From Candidatus Rubrimentiphilum sp. (GTDB lineage: Bacteria > Vulcanimicrobiota > Vulcanimicrobiia > Vulcanimicrobiales > Vulcanimicrobiaceae): DNA of 64,000 bases. Both the position numbers and the translations under genes were made by a program. Positions 42,294-51,462 of the stretch are shown piece by piece; within the stretch, counting starts at the first letter, position 1, and each line of letters starts with the position of its first letter. The notes under the pieces were generated by a model. The model made no database searches. It was not told the origin of the DNA and saw only the letters and a list, made by a program, of their open reading frames with translations. The stretch lies in assembly GCA_035710515.1 (NCBI GenBank), contig DASTDE010000001.1, positions 1-64,000 of the forward strand, read 5' to 3'.

Positions 42294-43078
42294 CTGAGCT
42301 TCACTACGAATGTCGGCTTGCTCGTCGGCTGTTTGCTGCCGCCATCCGGCTCCATGCTCACCGCCAATTCGATCACCTTCGTGGCTTGCACGGGCAAGCG
42401 GACGACCGCGATACCGCTGCGGTCGGGCATAAACGTCACCGACGGCGCCATCGCCGCCGAGCCCCGGTGCATCACCCAAGCTTGGTAGACCTTACCATGC
42501 GGCGGCATGCCCATCTGTTCCATTGCAATATAGAGGCGGTTGCCGTGCCGGACGACTTCACCACCTTCGATCGCATAGTGCTGCGAGTCGGTAGAGGTGA
42601 GGTCCGCCAGCTCGGTGCGCTGTGCGGCGACCTCGCGATGCAGCATTTTGGCTTGCGTGGCGAGTTGCGCGATCTGCGCTTTGGACGAACGCACCGTTTC
42701 ATTTAAAGAGATGTTGAAAACTGTGGTTATAAGCGCCACGGCCAAGCACGCCGCGGCGACCGCGTAGGCCGGCCATACGATCGGGCGGACCGCGCGCATT
42801 TCGCCGACGTTCGAAAGACGCGGCGGCGCGCTGCGGCGTACCTGGTCCATGATCCGCGCTTTGAGCCTGGGGCTGGGGACGACCGCGCCGCTGGCCGCGT
42901 CGGGGCAGGCTTCGGCCGAATACGCAACCGCGTCAACGGCAGGTTTAAGCCGCCGGTACTCGGCGGCGCACTCCGCGCAGGCCGCAATATGCTCGCGCAC
43001 GGCGGCAGCTTCTTTGGGCGGCAACGCGCCGAGCGCGTAGACCGCGACGTCGTCGAGCATGACGTCGTGGGCGTTCAT
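42290..43078 (-). CDS. Membrane anti-sigma factor (RskA-like)
   Basis: 262 residues. A zinc-finger anti-sigma domain with H30-x3-C34-x2-C37 (EHIAACAECAAEY), one TM helix at about 101-125, a coiled-coil region (SSKAQIAQLATQAKMLHREV) and a C-terminal RskA extracytoplasmic domain (GKVYQAWVMHRG, IAVVRLPVQATKVIELAVSMEP). It holds the neighbouring ECF sigma factor inactive until an envelope signal. ATG overlaps the sigma gene stop (ATGA). No cognate protease is adjacent. Confidence 0.9.
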   Translation of the reverse strand: MNAHDVMLDDVAVYALGALPPKEAAAVREHIAACAECAAEYRRLKPAVDAVAYSAEACPDAASGAVVPSPRLKARIMDQVRRSAPPRLSNVGEMRAVRPIVWPAYAVAAACLAVALITTVFNISLNETVRSSKAQIAQLATQAKMLHREVAAQRTELADLTSTDSQHYAIEGGEVVRHGNRLYIAMEQMGMPPHGKVYQAWVMHRGSAAMAPSVTFMPDRSGIAVVRLPVQATKVIELAVSMEPDGGSKQPTSKPTFVVKLS

Positions 43079-43605
43079 ACGGTTACGGCTCCCTCGAGCG
43101 CGCTGCGCAGCTGACGAAGGCCTGTGCGGATGCGAGTCTTGATTGTGCCGAGCGGAATGCCCGTGCGGCGCGCGATCTCGGCGTGAGTGACGCCGCCGAA
43201 GAAGCCGAGTTCGATCGGCTCGCGCTGTTCCGGCGGGAGCTTCTCAAGCGCGCTTCGGACACTGGCCGCGTCGATGTCGGCGAAGACCTGCTCTTCGAGC
43301 AGATCGCTGTTGGGCATGGCTTCGCTGAGCTCGCTCTCGGAATTCGACTTGCGGCGCAGGACGTCGAGCGCCTGATTGCGCGTGACGCGCGCGATCCAGC
43401 CTGCGAAGTTTCCGCTCTCGAACCGTTCGGGTGCGCTCCAGATCTTAAGGAAGACAGCCTGCGTGACGTCTTCGGCAGCACCGGCATCGCCGAGAATGCG
43501 AATGGCAATGCCGTACACCAGGCGGTGGTGCGCGTCGTAGAGCGCTTCGAACGCGGCTGTATCGCGCGTTCGCACGCGTGCCATGAGCCGGGCGGCGATT
43601 TCCAA
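43075..43605 (-). CDS. ECF-family RNA polymerase sigma factor (SigK-type)
   Basis: 176 residues. Region 2: AAFEALYDAHHRLVYGIAIRIL and AAEDVTQAVFLKIW, with the -10-melting segment FAGWIARVTRNQALDVLRRK. Region 4: LPPEQREPIELGFFGGVTHAEIARRTGIPLGTIKTRI. Start placed at TTG 43605, so that the region 2 N-terminus is complete; ATG 43584 would truncate a usual helix. It is cotranscribed and coupled with the RskA-like anti-sigma factor. Its regulon cannot be read from the window. Confidence 0.9.
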   Translation of the reverse strand: MEIAARLMARVRTRDTAAFEALYDAHHRLVYGIAIRILGDAGAAEDVTQAVFLKIWSAPERFESGNFAGWIARVTRNQALDVLRRKSNSESELSEAMPNSDLLEEQVFADIDAASVRSALEKLPPEQREPIELGFFGGVTHAEIARRTGIPLGTIKTRIRTGLRQLRSALEGAVTV

Positions 43606-43693
43606 GGCTTTTTGCTTCGCTTCATCGGGAGGTTCCCCCGGTCAGGTAACGTCGCGGCGGGCCTTGCGGATTGGAACGTCGTAGGTCCGGGCG

Positions 43694-44077
43694 ATGAGCG
43701 CATTGGAAGTGATACGCGCCGACATTCCGGATTTTCCGGGCTGCGAAGGCGAAATGGAGTGCCGGCTTTCCGACGAGCAGGTCCGTTCCTATGTCGGCGA
43801 ACGGCTTGCCGCCTTGGATAGCCAGCAGTTGTCCGCGGACGAGAAACAGCTGTATGACACGGTGCTGTATCGCAGCGAGTTCATGAATCAGGAAGCCTTT
43901 CGCATCTTCGACGAAAATCGCGATGAAAGCCGGATTACCGCCGTGCTGGACGCCGACGCGGCTTTGATCGCGGCCTCGAAATTGCTCGACGCATCCGGCG
44001 AGAAAACCGGCGACGCTTTGAAGGCGATTAACGAGGCGTTCGACAAGCGCGACGCCGCCATGCTGTCGCCGCCGTAG
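43694..44077 (+). CDS. Small helical protein, unrecognised
   Basis: 127 residues. Starts with a stretch SALEVIRADIPDFPGCEGEM ending in ECRLSDEQVRSYVGERLAA; the rest is mainly helical and acidic. It carries CxxxxEC-type Cys near the N-terminus. Divergent from the sigma factor with 88 bp between them. GTG of the GH20 gene follows after 2 bp, so an operon is likely. Confidence 0.55.
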   Translation: MSALEVIRADIPDFPGCEGEMECRLSDEQVRSYVGERLAALDSQQLSADEKQLYDTVLYRSEFMNQEAFRIFDENRDESRITAVLDADAALIAASKLLDASGEKTGDALKAINEAFDKRDAAMLSPP

Positions 44078-44079
44078 TC

Positions 44080-46083
44080 GTGTTCGTCCTGGCCGCGGCG
44101 CTTTCATTACATTTAATTCCGCTTCCGCAATCGGTTCAGACGCGGCCCTGCAGCGTCGCGCTGACGGAGCCGCTGCGCGTTGAACGGGATTTCGATGCGG
44201 CGGCACTGGATGAAATCAACGAACGCTGGAAAGCGCTCGGCATTCCGTCGTTCCGGCGCGTGGAAGAAGGCACGGGCGGCACCGGATTTCGGATCGTCAT
44301 TCGTCCGGGATCCGTCTCCGATCCGTATGTATCCGACGTCAGCGTCCAACAAGCGGCGCTGCCGCCGCAAGCGTACCGCTTGCACATCGCGCACAATGGT
44401 GCGATTGAGATTCAAGCCGGCGATTCGGATGGAGCGTTCTATGCGGCGATGACCCTCGCGCAGCTCCCGCAGCGCGTCACTGGGAAGTGGTTCTTGCCGT
44501 GCGTCGATATCACGGATGCTCCAGCGTTGAAATGGCGCGTACTGAGTGACGACGTCTCGCGCGGACCGCTTCCGAACATGCGATATTTTAAAGAACGCAT
44601 TCGCACGATCGCCGCCTTTAAGATGAACGGCTACTCGCCGTACATGGAGCACGTCTTCGTCGATCCGCGCAACCCGTTGGCCGCGCCGCTCGATGGGATT
44701 ACGCCGGCGCAATTACGCGAGTTGGCGGCCTATGCAAAGCGCTACCACGTAACGTTCATCCCCGAGCAGCAAACGTTTGCGCACATGCACGGCGCGCTGG
44801 CGCTCGAGAAATACGCGACCGCGGCGGAGTTCCAGCACGACTTTCTTCTCAGCCCGGCCTCGCCGCTTTCGTTGGAATACCTGACGCAACTGATTCAAGA
44901 CGAACTGGCCGCCGTGCCGCATCCGGTCTTCTTTCACATCGGCTCGGACGAAACGTCAACCTTAGGGCAGGGCCAAAGCAAAACGCTGGCTGCGCAGCGC
45001 GGCCTCAGTAGCCTGTTCGCCGAGCACGTGCGGCTCATGAATAACATCATTGCGCCTTCGGGTGCGCGCGTCATGTTGTGGGACGACGCGATAGAAAAAG
45101 ATCCGGCGATCATGTCGATGATTCCGAAAAGTGCGGTTATCATCAACTGGCATTATGGGGCGGACAACAGCTTTACAAAATACATTAACGTGATTGCGTC
45201 CGGCGGGCTCGAGCAGATGGTCGCGCCCGGCGCGAACAACTGGAATCAGATCTATCCCGATATCCACGGTGCCCTCGTGAACGAACAGCGGTTCGTCGAC
45301 GAAGGCAAGAACGCGCACGTCCTGGGGTTGTTTCAAACGGTCTGGCACGACGACGGTGAGACGCTCTTCGAAGCGACCTGGTATCCGCTGCTTTATTCCG
45401 CGGCCAATGCCTGGGAACACCGTTCGGTCGACCCCGTCCGCTTTCAACAAGACTTTCCGGCCGCGTTTTTTGGAGTGGATGACGCGCGTTACGGAAGCGA
45501 TATCGCCGCTCTCACCGACATCCAAGCGCGCTTGGCAGGTCCGTACAGTTACTCGAGCGATTATCTTTTTTGGGCTGACCCGTTCGACCCGCGCGCGGCC
45601 GCTTTCATGCAGAAGGTGGACATACGCGCGCTTCGTTTGGATTCGGAAGTTGCGCAACAGCACTTGCTACAACACACGCCTCCGTTGCACGCGAACGCGG
45701 CGCAAGTCATGTTCTTGGCGGCACGAAAATACGATTTCATTGGCCGAAAGTTTCAGGCTGCGCAAGAGGTTCGCGATTATTATGCCGAGGCGCAAGCGGG
45801 GACCGGGCAACCGCACAGCCCCACCGACCGCGACTTGCTGTGGTGCAAGTATTGGTTCTGGGAATTACGCGATCGCTACGAAGAGCTAGAGCCGCTCTAC
45901 GCAGCGGCTTGGCGCTATGAGAACCGCGAGAGCCACTTGGCAAGCAATTTGGAGCGTTACCACCTGGCCGCGCAGCAGAATATTGAACGCGCTGACCGCT
46001 TTAATGCTGTAGCGCTCGACCACAATGCGGGCAAACCACTGCCGCCACTCGATGTCATACTGAACCCGAGCGTGCCACTGTGA
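44080..46083 (+). CDS. Exported GH20 beta-N-acetylhexosaminidase
   Basis: 667 residues: GTG start, signal-like hydrophobic N-terminus (FVLAAALSLHLIPLP), an N-terminal zincin-like GH20b domain (about 25-150), then the TIM barrel. Catalytic motif HIGSDET (H286, D290, E291): the Asp-Glu pair supports substrate-assisted cleavage of GlcNAc or GalNAc. Other barrel landmarks: FIPEQQTFAHMH and WDDAIEKDP. Long C-terminal helical region (about 480-667) is atypical. Likely releases GlcNAc from chitin or peptidoglycan for the kinase/epimerase genes at 54.7-56.2 kb. Confidence 0.87.
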   Translation: MFVLAAALSLHLIPLPQSVQTRPCSVALTEPLRVERDFDAAALDEINERWKALGIPSFRRVEEGTGGTGFRIVIRPGSVSDPYVSDVSVQQAALPPQAYRLHIAHNGAIEIQAGDSDGAFYAAMTLAQLPQRVTGKWFLPCVDITDAPALKWRVLSDDVSRGPLPNMRYFKERIRTIAAFKMNGYSPYMEHVFVDPRNPLAAPLDGITPAQLRELAAYAKRYHVTFIPEQQTFAHMHGALALEKYATAAEFQHDFLLSPASPLSLEYLTQLIQDELAAVPHPVFFHIGSDETSTLGQGQSKTLAAQRGLSSLFAEHVRLMNNIIAPSGARVMLWDDAIEKDPAIMSMIPKSAVIINWHYGADNSFTKYINVIASGGLEQMVAPGANNWNQIYPDIHGALVNEQRFVDEGKNAHVLGLFQTVWHDDGETLFEATWYPLLYSAANAWEHRSVDPVRFQQDFPAAFFGVDDARYGSDIAALTDIQARLAGPYSYSSDYLFWADPFDPRAAAFMQKVDIRALRLDSEVAQQHLLQHTPPLHANAAQVMFLAARKYDFIGRKFQAAQEVRDYYAEAQAGTGQPHSPTDRDLLWCKYWFWELRDRYEELEPLYAAAWRYENRESHLASNLERYHLAAQQNIERADRFNAVALDHNAGKPLPPLDVILNPSVPL

Positions 46084-46114
46084 GCACGACTAAGTGATGG
46101 CGACCATAAGCTGT

Positions 46115-46201
46115 GTCATCCTGAGCCCCGGTGCGTCATGGTGAGCCTGTCGAAATGTCATCCTGAGCTTGTCGAAGGGCACGGCCGAGCCTGTCGAGGC
46201 C
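46115..46201 (+). repeat. Intergenic repeat cluster GTCATcctGAGCctGTCGAA
   Basis: Three to four near-tandem units: GTCATCCTGAGCCCC (46115), GTCATGGTGAGCCTGTCGAA (46135), GTCATCCTGAGCTTGTCGAA (46157) and a GAGCCTGTCGAGG remnant. The gap from 46084 to 46205 contains nothing else. The unit is widespread in bacterial intergenic DNA and related to the GAGGTATCGAAGG elements here. Confidence 0.75.
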
Positions 46202-46205
46202 CGCG

Positions 46206-48215
46206 ATGATCGCACCGCTGCTCATACTCCTGGTCTTCCTTATATTCGCGGCACTGATGTACACGCGCAAGATTCCTGCGCTTCTGGCCGTGCCGGCCAT
46301 GGCGGTGCTCATGGCGCTGGTAGCGGGCGTGCCTCTCGCCGAGATCGGAAAGACCGTCGTTGTGCTGGGCTCCGCCCGGCTCTCCCTGGTTTTCGTCGCG
46401 GTGATCTTTGGGGCATGGCTGGGACGCGTGACGCTCGACACCGGCATCGCGCGCAGCATCGTGAACATCGCGGCCGAATTCGGCGGCGAGCAGCCGTTGG
46501 CGGTTGCGCTCACGCTGAGCGCCGTGGTGGCGCTGTTGTTCGTTTCGCTTAACGGCCTGGGCGCCATCATCATGGTAGGGTCGATAGTGCTGCCGATCAT
46601 GATGACAATCGGCGTTCCGCGAAAGATTGCGGCCACGATGTTCTTGATGGCCTTTGCCCTCGGATTCATCTTTAACATCGTGAACTGGAAGTTCTACACG
46701 CAATTCTTCGGCGTAAGCCAGCAGCAGATGTACGCATACGCGATCGTGCTGGGAGTCATCGATCTCGTTGCCCTGCTCATCTACGCATTTGTCTCATTTC
46801 GAAATTCGCGCGGATACGCTACGTGGGCGGTGCGGGCGAAAGATGAACCGCAAGCACATCGAGTCCCTTTCTACGCGCTCATAACACCGGTTCTGCCGAT
46901 CATTTTGTACTACGCCTTGGGCGTTGATCCGATCGTGTCGTTTGCACTATCCGCGGTTTATGGCGCTCTCACCACCCGGCCCACGCAAGCCATTTCAACG
47001 TTGACCGCAGCCGCTATCCGGGGAATTGAGGACGTCGCGCCGGCGATAGTGTTGTTCGTTGGAATCGGCATGCTCTTTAACGCGACACAGGAGCCGCAGT
47101 TCGTCGCGGCCCTCCATTCACTCGCCACGTGGGAAGCGCTGCGTAATCCGATCGTCTACGTCGTGATTTTCGGTGTCTTAAGCCCGCTCGCACTGTATCG
47201 CGGCCCGCTCAATCCTTTCGGCGTTGGAATTGCGGTTTTCACGGTCTTGCTTTCGGGCCACGTGCTGCCGCCCGTAATTCTGGTCGCCGCGGTCATGGCC
47301 GTCGTTCAGGTGCAAAATGTTTGCGACCCAACGAATACGGCCAACGTCTGGATTGCAAACTTCACCGGCGTGCAGATCGTCGACATCACCAAACGCACTC
47401 TGCCCTACCAAGTCGCGGTTGCGATTGTCGCTTGCATCGTCGTGGTGACGTCGGCGCCGCGCCTGTTCGGCGTGCAGCCATTCGCGGCCGTGGTTCCGGC
47501 GGCCAGCGCAGCCGAGTTGAGTTCTCCGGGAATGTTCGTCGGAACGAGCGCAGCTCGCCGCTTTGCCGTGGGCAGCGACGGCACGGCGGACGCGCAGCTG
47601 GCGGTGCCGGCAATCGTTGACGCGCTGCGCAGCGCAGCGGCCGCGCAAGTCTTTGCGCAGCAGGACGATCCCAACGCGGCCGACTGCAGCGGAAAGACGT
47701 ATGCCGCTTACGTGAAGGCGACTTCCACGCGATTCACGCTGACCGAAGGAACGGACGTCGACGTCGGAGTCCAGCTCTTCGATTGCGGCGGCTGGGAGGT
47801 TGCGGAGTGGCACGATCATGCCGTGTTCGCGCAACCATCGCCGCAAGACGTTACGCAGCTGGCGAGCGCCGGCGTCGCGCGGTTGCTGGAGTGGGCGCGC
47901 GCAAATCCGCAGCGCTGGGAAAACCTGCAGCAACAGGGGTTAGCCTATGCGCCGGGCGATCCGGCGAGTTATTACTACGCGCTGTACAAAACCGTTGACG
48001 GGAATATGCGCGCCTATGTGCGCGCCGGCGGGCCGGCCTATGCGGCCGGCATGCGCACCAACGACATCGTTGATAAGCTCGACGGCTTGGATTGGTGGAT
48101 GTACGGCACGTACCAAACCCAAGCGCGCGCCTACGATGGGAAACCGCACTCCTTTCAACTGGAGCGAGGCGGCGCGATAATCGCCGTGCAATTGGGCGCG
48201 CCGTTCACGACGTGA
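46206..48215 (+). CDS. GntP/anion-symporter-like permease fused to periplasmic and PDZ-like domains
   Basis: 669 residues. The first ~430 form 11-12 TM helices with the pattern of the GntP/CitMHS group (VFVAVIFGAWLG, LNGLGAIIMVGSIVLPIMMTIGVP, VCDPTNTANVWIANFTGV). After a junction near residue 430 comes a ~150-residue soluble part (DPNAADCSGKTYAAYVK, DVDVGVQLFDCGG; two Cys), then a PDZ-like tail (about 595-665: RAYVRAGGPAYAAGMRTNDIVDKL). Such a fused C-terminus is unusual for this carrier family. GTG of the next gene overlaps its stop. Substrate: probably an organic anion. Confidence 0.78.
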   Translation: MIAPLLILLVFLIFAALMYTRKIPALLAVPAMAVLMALVAGVPLAEIGKTVVVLGSARLSLVFVAVIFGAWLGRVTLDTGIARSIVNIAAEFGGEQPLAVALTLSAVVALLFVSLNGLGAIIMVGSIVLPIMMTIGVPRKIAATMFLMAFALGFIFNIVNWKFYTQFFGVSQQQMYAYAIVLGVIDLVALLIYAFVSFRNSRGYATWAVRAKDEPQAHRVPFYALITPVLPIILYYALGVDPIVSFALSAVYGALTTRPTQAISTLTAAAIRGIEDVAPAIVLFVGIGMLFNATQEPQFVAALHSLATWEALRNPIVYVVIFGVLSPLALYRGPLNPFGVGIAVFTVLLSGHVLPPVILVAAVMAVVQVQNVCDPTNTANVWIANFTGVQIVDITKRTLPYQVAVAIVACIVVVTSAPRLFGVQPFAAVVPAASAAELSSPGMFVGTSAARRFAVGSDGTADAQLAVPAIVDALRSAAAAQVFAQQDDPNAADCSGKTYAAYVKATSTRFTLTEGTDVDVGVQLFDCGGWEVAEWHDHAVFAQPSPQDVTQLASAGVARLLEWARANPQRWENLQQQGLAYAPGDPASYYYALYKTVDGNMRAYVRAGGPAYAAGMRTNDIVDKLDGLDWWMYGTYQTQARAYDGKPHSFQLERGGAIIAVQLGAPFTT

Positions 48216-48943
48216 ACGATCTTCCGACTGCGCGCTTTACGGAACGCGCTGGTGCGTACGCCGCCAATCGTCCCGGTTATCCGCCGGCTGCACTCGACGC
48301 ATTGCTCGAAGGTTTAGGGCCGCCGGAGCACCTGACGATCGCCGACATCGGCGCGGGCACCGGGATCGCAGCGCGCTTGCTGGCAGAACGCGGCGCGACG
48401 GTGTTGGCGGTCGAGCCCAATCATTCCATGGCGGAGCAGGCCGAACCAGATCCTCGCATCGAGTGGATCGATGGGACGGGCGAAGATACGCACTTGCCGG
48501 CCAAATCCGTCGACATTGCGGGCGCCTTTCAAGCATTTCATTGGTTCGAAGCGCAAACCGCGGTCGAAGAGTTCAAGCGAATCAGCCGGCGGCGGATCGC
48601 GCTGGTGCAGTACGAGCGTGATGAGAGCCACGCGTTTGCGGCCGCGTATGGAGAACTCGTTCGCCGATTCGCGATCGAGGATATCGAACAGCGGCGCGCG
48701 CAAGCGCTGACGACGTTCGCGCAGCTGGCCGGCGCAAGTTGCAAGCGCAGCGAGCATTCGTACGAACAACTCTTGGATCTCCAACAGCAGCTCGGACGAA
48801 TGGAGTCTACTTCGTACTTGCCGCACGGCGGAGCGAAGGCGGAGGAACTCCGCCGCGAGGCTGTCGCGCTGTTCGAACGATTTGCCGAGGGCGGCCGCGT
48901 CTCGCTGACGATGGTCTGTTACGTCCTCTATGCCGATGCGTAA
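48212..48943 (+). CDS. Class I SAM-dependent methyltransferase
   Basis: 243 residues from GTG 48212, which overlaps the permease stop. Seen: TERAGAYAANRPGYPP (typical N-terminus of this methyltransferase-11 group), IADIGAGTGIAARLLAERG (motif I), VLAVEPNHSMAEQA, and GAFQAFHWFEAQ. The family methylates small molecules; substrate unknown. 14 bp of its end overlap the HyuA-like gene. Confidence 0.85.
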   Translation: MNDLPTARFTERAGAYAANRPGYPPAALDALLEGLGPPEHLTIADIGAGTGIAARLLAERGATVLAVEPNHSMAEQAEPDPRIEWIDGTGEDTHLPAKSVDIAGAFQAFHWFEAQTAVEEFKRISRRRIALVQYERDESHAFAAAYGELVRRFAIEDIEQRRAQALTTFAQLAGASCKRSEHSYEQLLDLQQQLGRMESTSYLPHGGAKAEELRREAVALFERFAEGGRVSLTMVCYVLYADA

Positions 48944-51032
48944 ACTGCGTCTCGGCGTCGATGTCGGTGGTACGTTTACCGACGTCGTGGCGATCGATTC
49001 GGAGACGCGTCAGATGGTCGCGAGCATCAAGGTCCCGACGACGCACAGCGCGGCCGAAGGCGTCGCCGCGGGCATCGTCGAGGGCATAAAGCGGCTTCTC
49101 TTGGAACATGCGATCGATCCGAGCGAAGTGGCATTCATCGCGCACTCGACGACGCAGGCGACCAATGCGCTGCTCGAAGGCGACGTCGCGCAAGTCGGAG
49201 TGCTCGGCCTGTTGAACGGTTTCGCTCCGCTCGCACGCTGGCAAATGCGTTTCGGTCAATTGCAGCTCGCCCCCGGATTACCGTTCGCTCCAACATTTGT
49301 GTTTGCATCGGCGCACAATCCGAACGCAGTTGAAAAGGCGATCGGTACGCTGCGCTCAAGCGGTTCGGAAGTGGTAGCGGCGTCGCAAGCGTTTTCGGTC
49401 GACCGGCCGCAAGCCGAAAGCCGGGCAGTCGCGATGGCGACCGCAGCCGGACTCTTTGCGACCAGCGGCCACGACGTGAGCACGATGTACGGCTTGCGCG
49501 CGCGCACGCGAACCGCCGCAATCAACGGTGCGATTCTCCCGAAGATGGTGCGCACCGCGCGCATGACCGCGGACGCCGTTCGGCAGGCCGCGATCGCTTC
49601 GCCGCTGATGGTCATGCGCAGCGACGGCGGCGTGATGGACGCGCGCGAAATGGAACGCCGTCCGATCTTGACGCTGCTTTCCGGCCCGGCCGCGGGCGTG
49701 GCCGGGGCATTGCTGTACGAAAACGTGACGGACGGAATCTTTATCGAAGTCGGCGGCACGAGTTCGGATTGCTCCGCGATCCGCGCCGGCATGCCGCAGA
49801 TGCGTCCCGCGCGCGTCGGCGGACATCGCACGATGCTGCGAACGCTCGACGTGCGCACGCTTGGCATTGCGGGCGGCAGCCTCGTTCGGGCGACTGCGCA
49901 CAAAATTACCGACGTTGGTCCGCGCTCCGCGCATATCGCGGGCCTCAAGTACGCGAGTTTCGTCGAGGCGGACGTTCTGGATGGCGCAACCGTCGAGCGT
50001 TTCCGGCCGACGGCGCACGATTCGGATGATTATCTCGCTTTGCGCGCGCGCGACGGAACGCGGATTGCCGTGACGCCGACGTGCGCCGCCAACATGCTGG
50101 GTTACGTGCCCGAAGGCGCTTTTGCGCGCGGCAATGCCGAATCGGCGCGGCGCGCCTTTGCGATTATTGCGCAACATCTAAACACGTCGCCCGAAGACTT
50201 GGCTCGCGAGCTGCTCGATATCGCCTCCGGCAAAGTGATTGAGACTATCGAAGAACTGATCGCCGACTACGAACTCGATCGTCAAACGCTGGTGGTCGTC
50301 GGAGGGGGCGGCGGCGCGGCTGCGCTCGTTCCGTATGCCGCGAAAAAAACGGGACTGGATTTTCGTCTCGCGCGCGACGCCGAAGTCATCTCGCCGATCG
50401 GCGTTGCGCTGGCGCTGGTACGCGAAGTCGTCGAACGTACCATCGTTGACCCGACACCCGACGAGATCTTGCGCATCCGGCGAGAGGCGCAAGACGCCGT
50501 TATCTCGGCCGGCGCGTCGCCCGACGGCGTGGAAACGGTTGTCGAGATCGACTCGCAGCGAAACATCGTGCGCGCCACGGCATCCGGGGTGACGGAACTC
50601 GCCGAAACCGCAGCGCACGGCGTTCTCGATGAAGCGGAGCGGCTTAGCGCAGCGGCGCGGTTGATGCGCGTGCCGGCATCCGACGTTCGCGCGGTAGCGC
50701 GCACGCCGGGATTAACCGTCTATGAAAACGGGCGCATACTGCGCGTGCTCGATCGAAAAGGCGTCGGACGATTGATCGTGCGCGATGGTTCCGTTCAACT
50801 GACAACGGCCGGCCGGACTGCGGACGATCTTCCGGCCGCGATTGAAGATGCGACGGCTTTCGGCGACGTTGGCCGGGCGATGCCGAATCTTTACGTTTTG
50901 CACGGCGCGCGAATCGCCGACTACAGCGGGCTGCTTTCAGCAGAGCAAGCGGTCGCGCTCGCGCAGGAAGAGCTCGCCGGGCGCGAGCCGGACGCACCGG
51001 TGATCATTCTGACCGCTCGGCGGCCGGCCTAA
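48930..51032 (+). CDS. Hydantoinase/oxoprolinase A-like ATPase (HyuA)
   Basis: 700 residues from ATG 48930 or 48936. Seen: GVDVGGTFTDVV and HSTTQATNALLEG near the N-terminus, the SGPAAGVAGAL and EVGGTSSDCSAIR blocks, and VVVGGGGGAAALVPY. These are ASKHA-fold nucleotide motifs of HyuA/acetone-carboxylase-beta/oxoprolinase A. Typical roles are ATP-dependent opening of cyclic amides or carboxylations, with a separate HyuB partner; none is adjacent, so reaction and partner remain open. A dispersed repeat follows 9 bp after the stop. Confidence 0.85.
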   Translation: MPMRKLRLGVDVGGTFTDVVAIDSETRQMVASIKVPTTHSAAEGVAAGIVEGIKRLLLEHAIDPSEVAFIAHSTTQATNALLEGDVAQVGVLGLLNGFAPLARWQMRFGQLQLAPGLPFAPTFVFASAHNPNAVEKAIGTLRSSGSEVVAASQAFSVDRPQAESRAVAMATAAGLFATSGHDVSTMYGLRARTRTAAINGAILPKMVRTARMTADAVRQAAIASPLMVMRSDGGVMDAREMERRPILTLLSGPAAGVAGALLYENVTDGIFIEVGGTSSDCSAIRAGMPQMRPARVGGHRTMLRTLDVRTLGIAGGSLVRATAHKITDVGPRSAHIAGLKYASFVEADVLDGATVERFRPTAHDSDDYLALRARDGTRIAVTPTCAANMLGYVPEGAFARGNAESARRAFAIIAQHLNTSPEDLARELLDIASGKVIETIEELIADYELDRQTLVVVGGGGGAAALVPYAAKKTGLDFRLARDAEVISPIGVALALVREVVERTIVDPTPDEILRIRREAQDAVISAGASPDGVETVVEIDSQRNIVRATASGVTELAETAAHGVLDEAERLSAAARLMRVPASDVRAVARTPGLTVYENGRILRVLDRKGVGRLIVRDGSVQLTTAGRTADDLPAAIEDATAFGDVGRAMPNLYVLHGARIADYSGLLSAEQAVALAQEELAGREPDAPVIILTARRPA

Positions 51033-51041
51033 CCAAGCGTT

Positions 51042-51083
51042 GTCATTCTGAGGTATCGAAGAACCCTGAGGTAACGAAGGGCC
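51042..51083 (+). repeat. Dispersed intergenic repeat, copy 2
   Basis: 42 bp differing from copy 1 (449-490) at only two positions, again two units of CTGAGGTAWCGAAG. It sits between the HyuA-like gene and the 118-residue protein gene. Confidence 0.85.
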
Positions 51084-51105
51084 GCCGGAGGACGATACTT
51101 TATGT

Positions 51106-51462
51106 ATGGCAAGCGTCGCGATCGAAGGAAACGCGGTCCACATCGACCTGTCGAATCTCGACAAGGTTTGGTCGGTGCACGGCTCGCTACGCATTCCGCT
51201 AGCGCACATCAAGTCCGCGGTTGTTGAAGACGAGAACGGCTGGGACTACTGGTGGCGCAAGATCATCGGTACGAGTGCGCCCGGGTTAAAAACAGCCGGC
51301 ACGTTCGTCGCGGACGGCGGCTTGGCATTTCTGGATTTTGGAACCGGACGGAACTGCGTCGTGCTTGAGATGCAGAACGAACGTTACAAGTTCGTGATCG
51401 TCGACACCGACGACGATCCCGACGGCGTGGCCGCCGAGATCAATCGCCGGGTTGGAAGATAA
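51106..51462 (+). CDS. Small PH-like protein, unrecognised
   Basis: 118 residues, no signal or TM. Beta-rich pattern (IDLSNLDKVWSVHGSLRIPL; VLEMQNERYKFVIVDTDD) that resembles small bacterial PH-like domains; a run WDYWWRK is conspicuous. ATG at 51106 (another ATG at 51102 in a different frame). Its TAA abuts the TAG of the convergent APC permease. Function unknown. Confidence 0.55.
   Translation: MASVAIEGNAVHIDLSNLDKVWSVHGSLRIPLAHIKSAVVEDENGWDYWWRKIIGTSAPGLKTAGTFVADGGLAFLDFGTGRNCVVLEMQNERYKFVIVDTDDDPDGVAAEINRRVGR

Noticed and set aside
46115-46201. CRISPR-like array from the repeated GTCATCCTGAGC units
   Set aside because: Units are near-contiguous, degenerate and without spacers of even length; no cas genes lie nearby.
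48092-48211. Longer N-terminus for the methyltransferase starting at 48092
   Set aside because: It would overlap 40 codons of the permease's PDZ-like tail in another frame; GTG 48212 fits the family N-terminus and the stop-start coupling.
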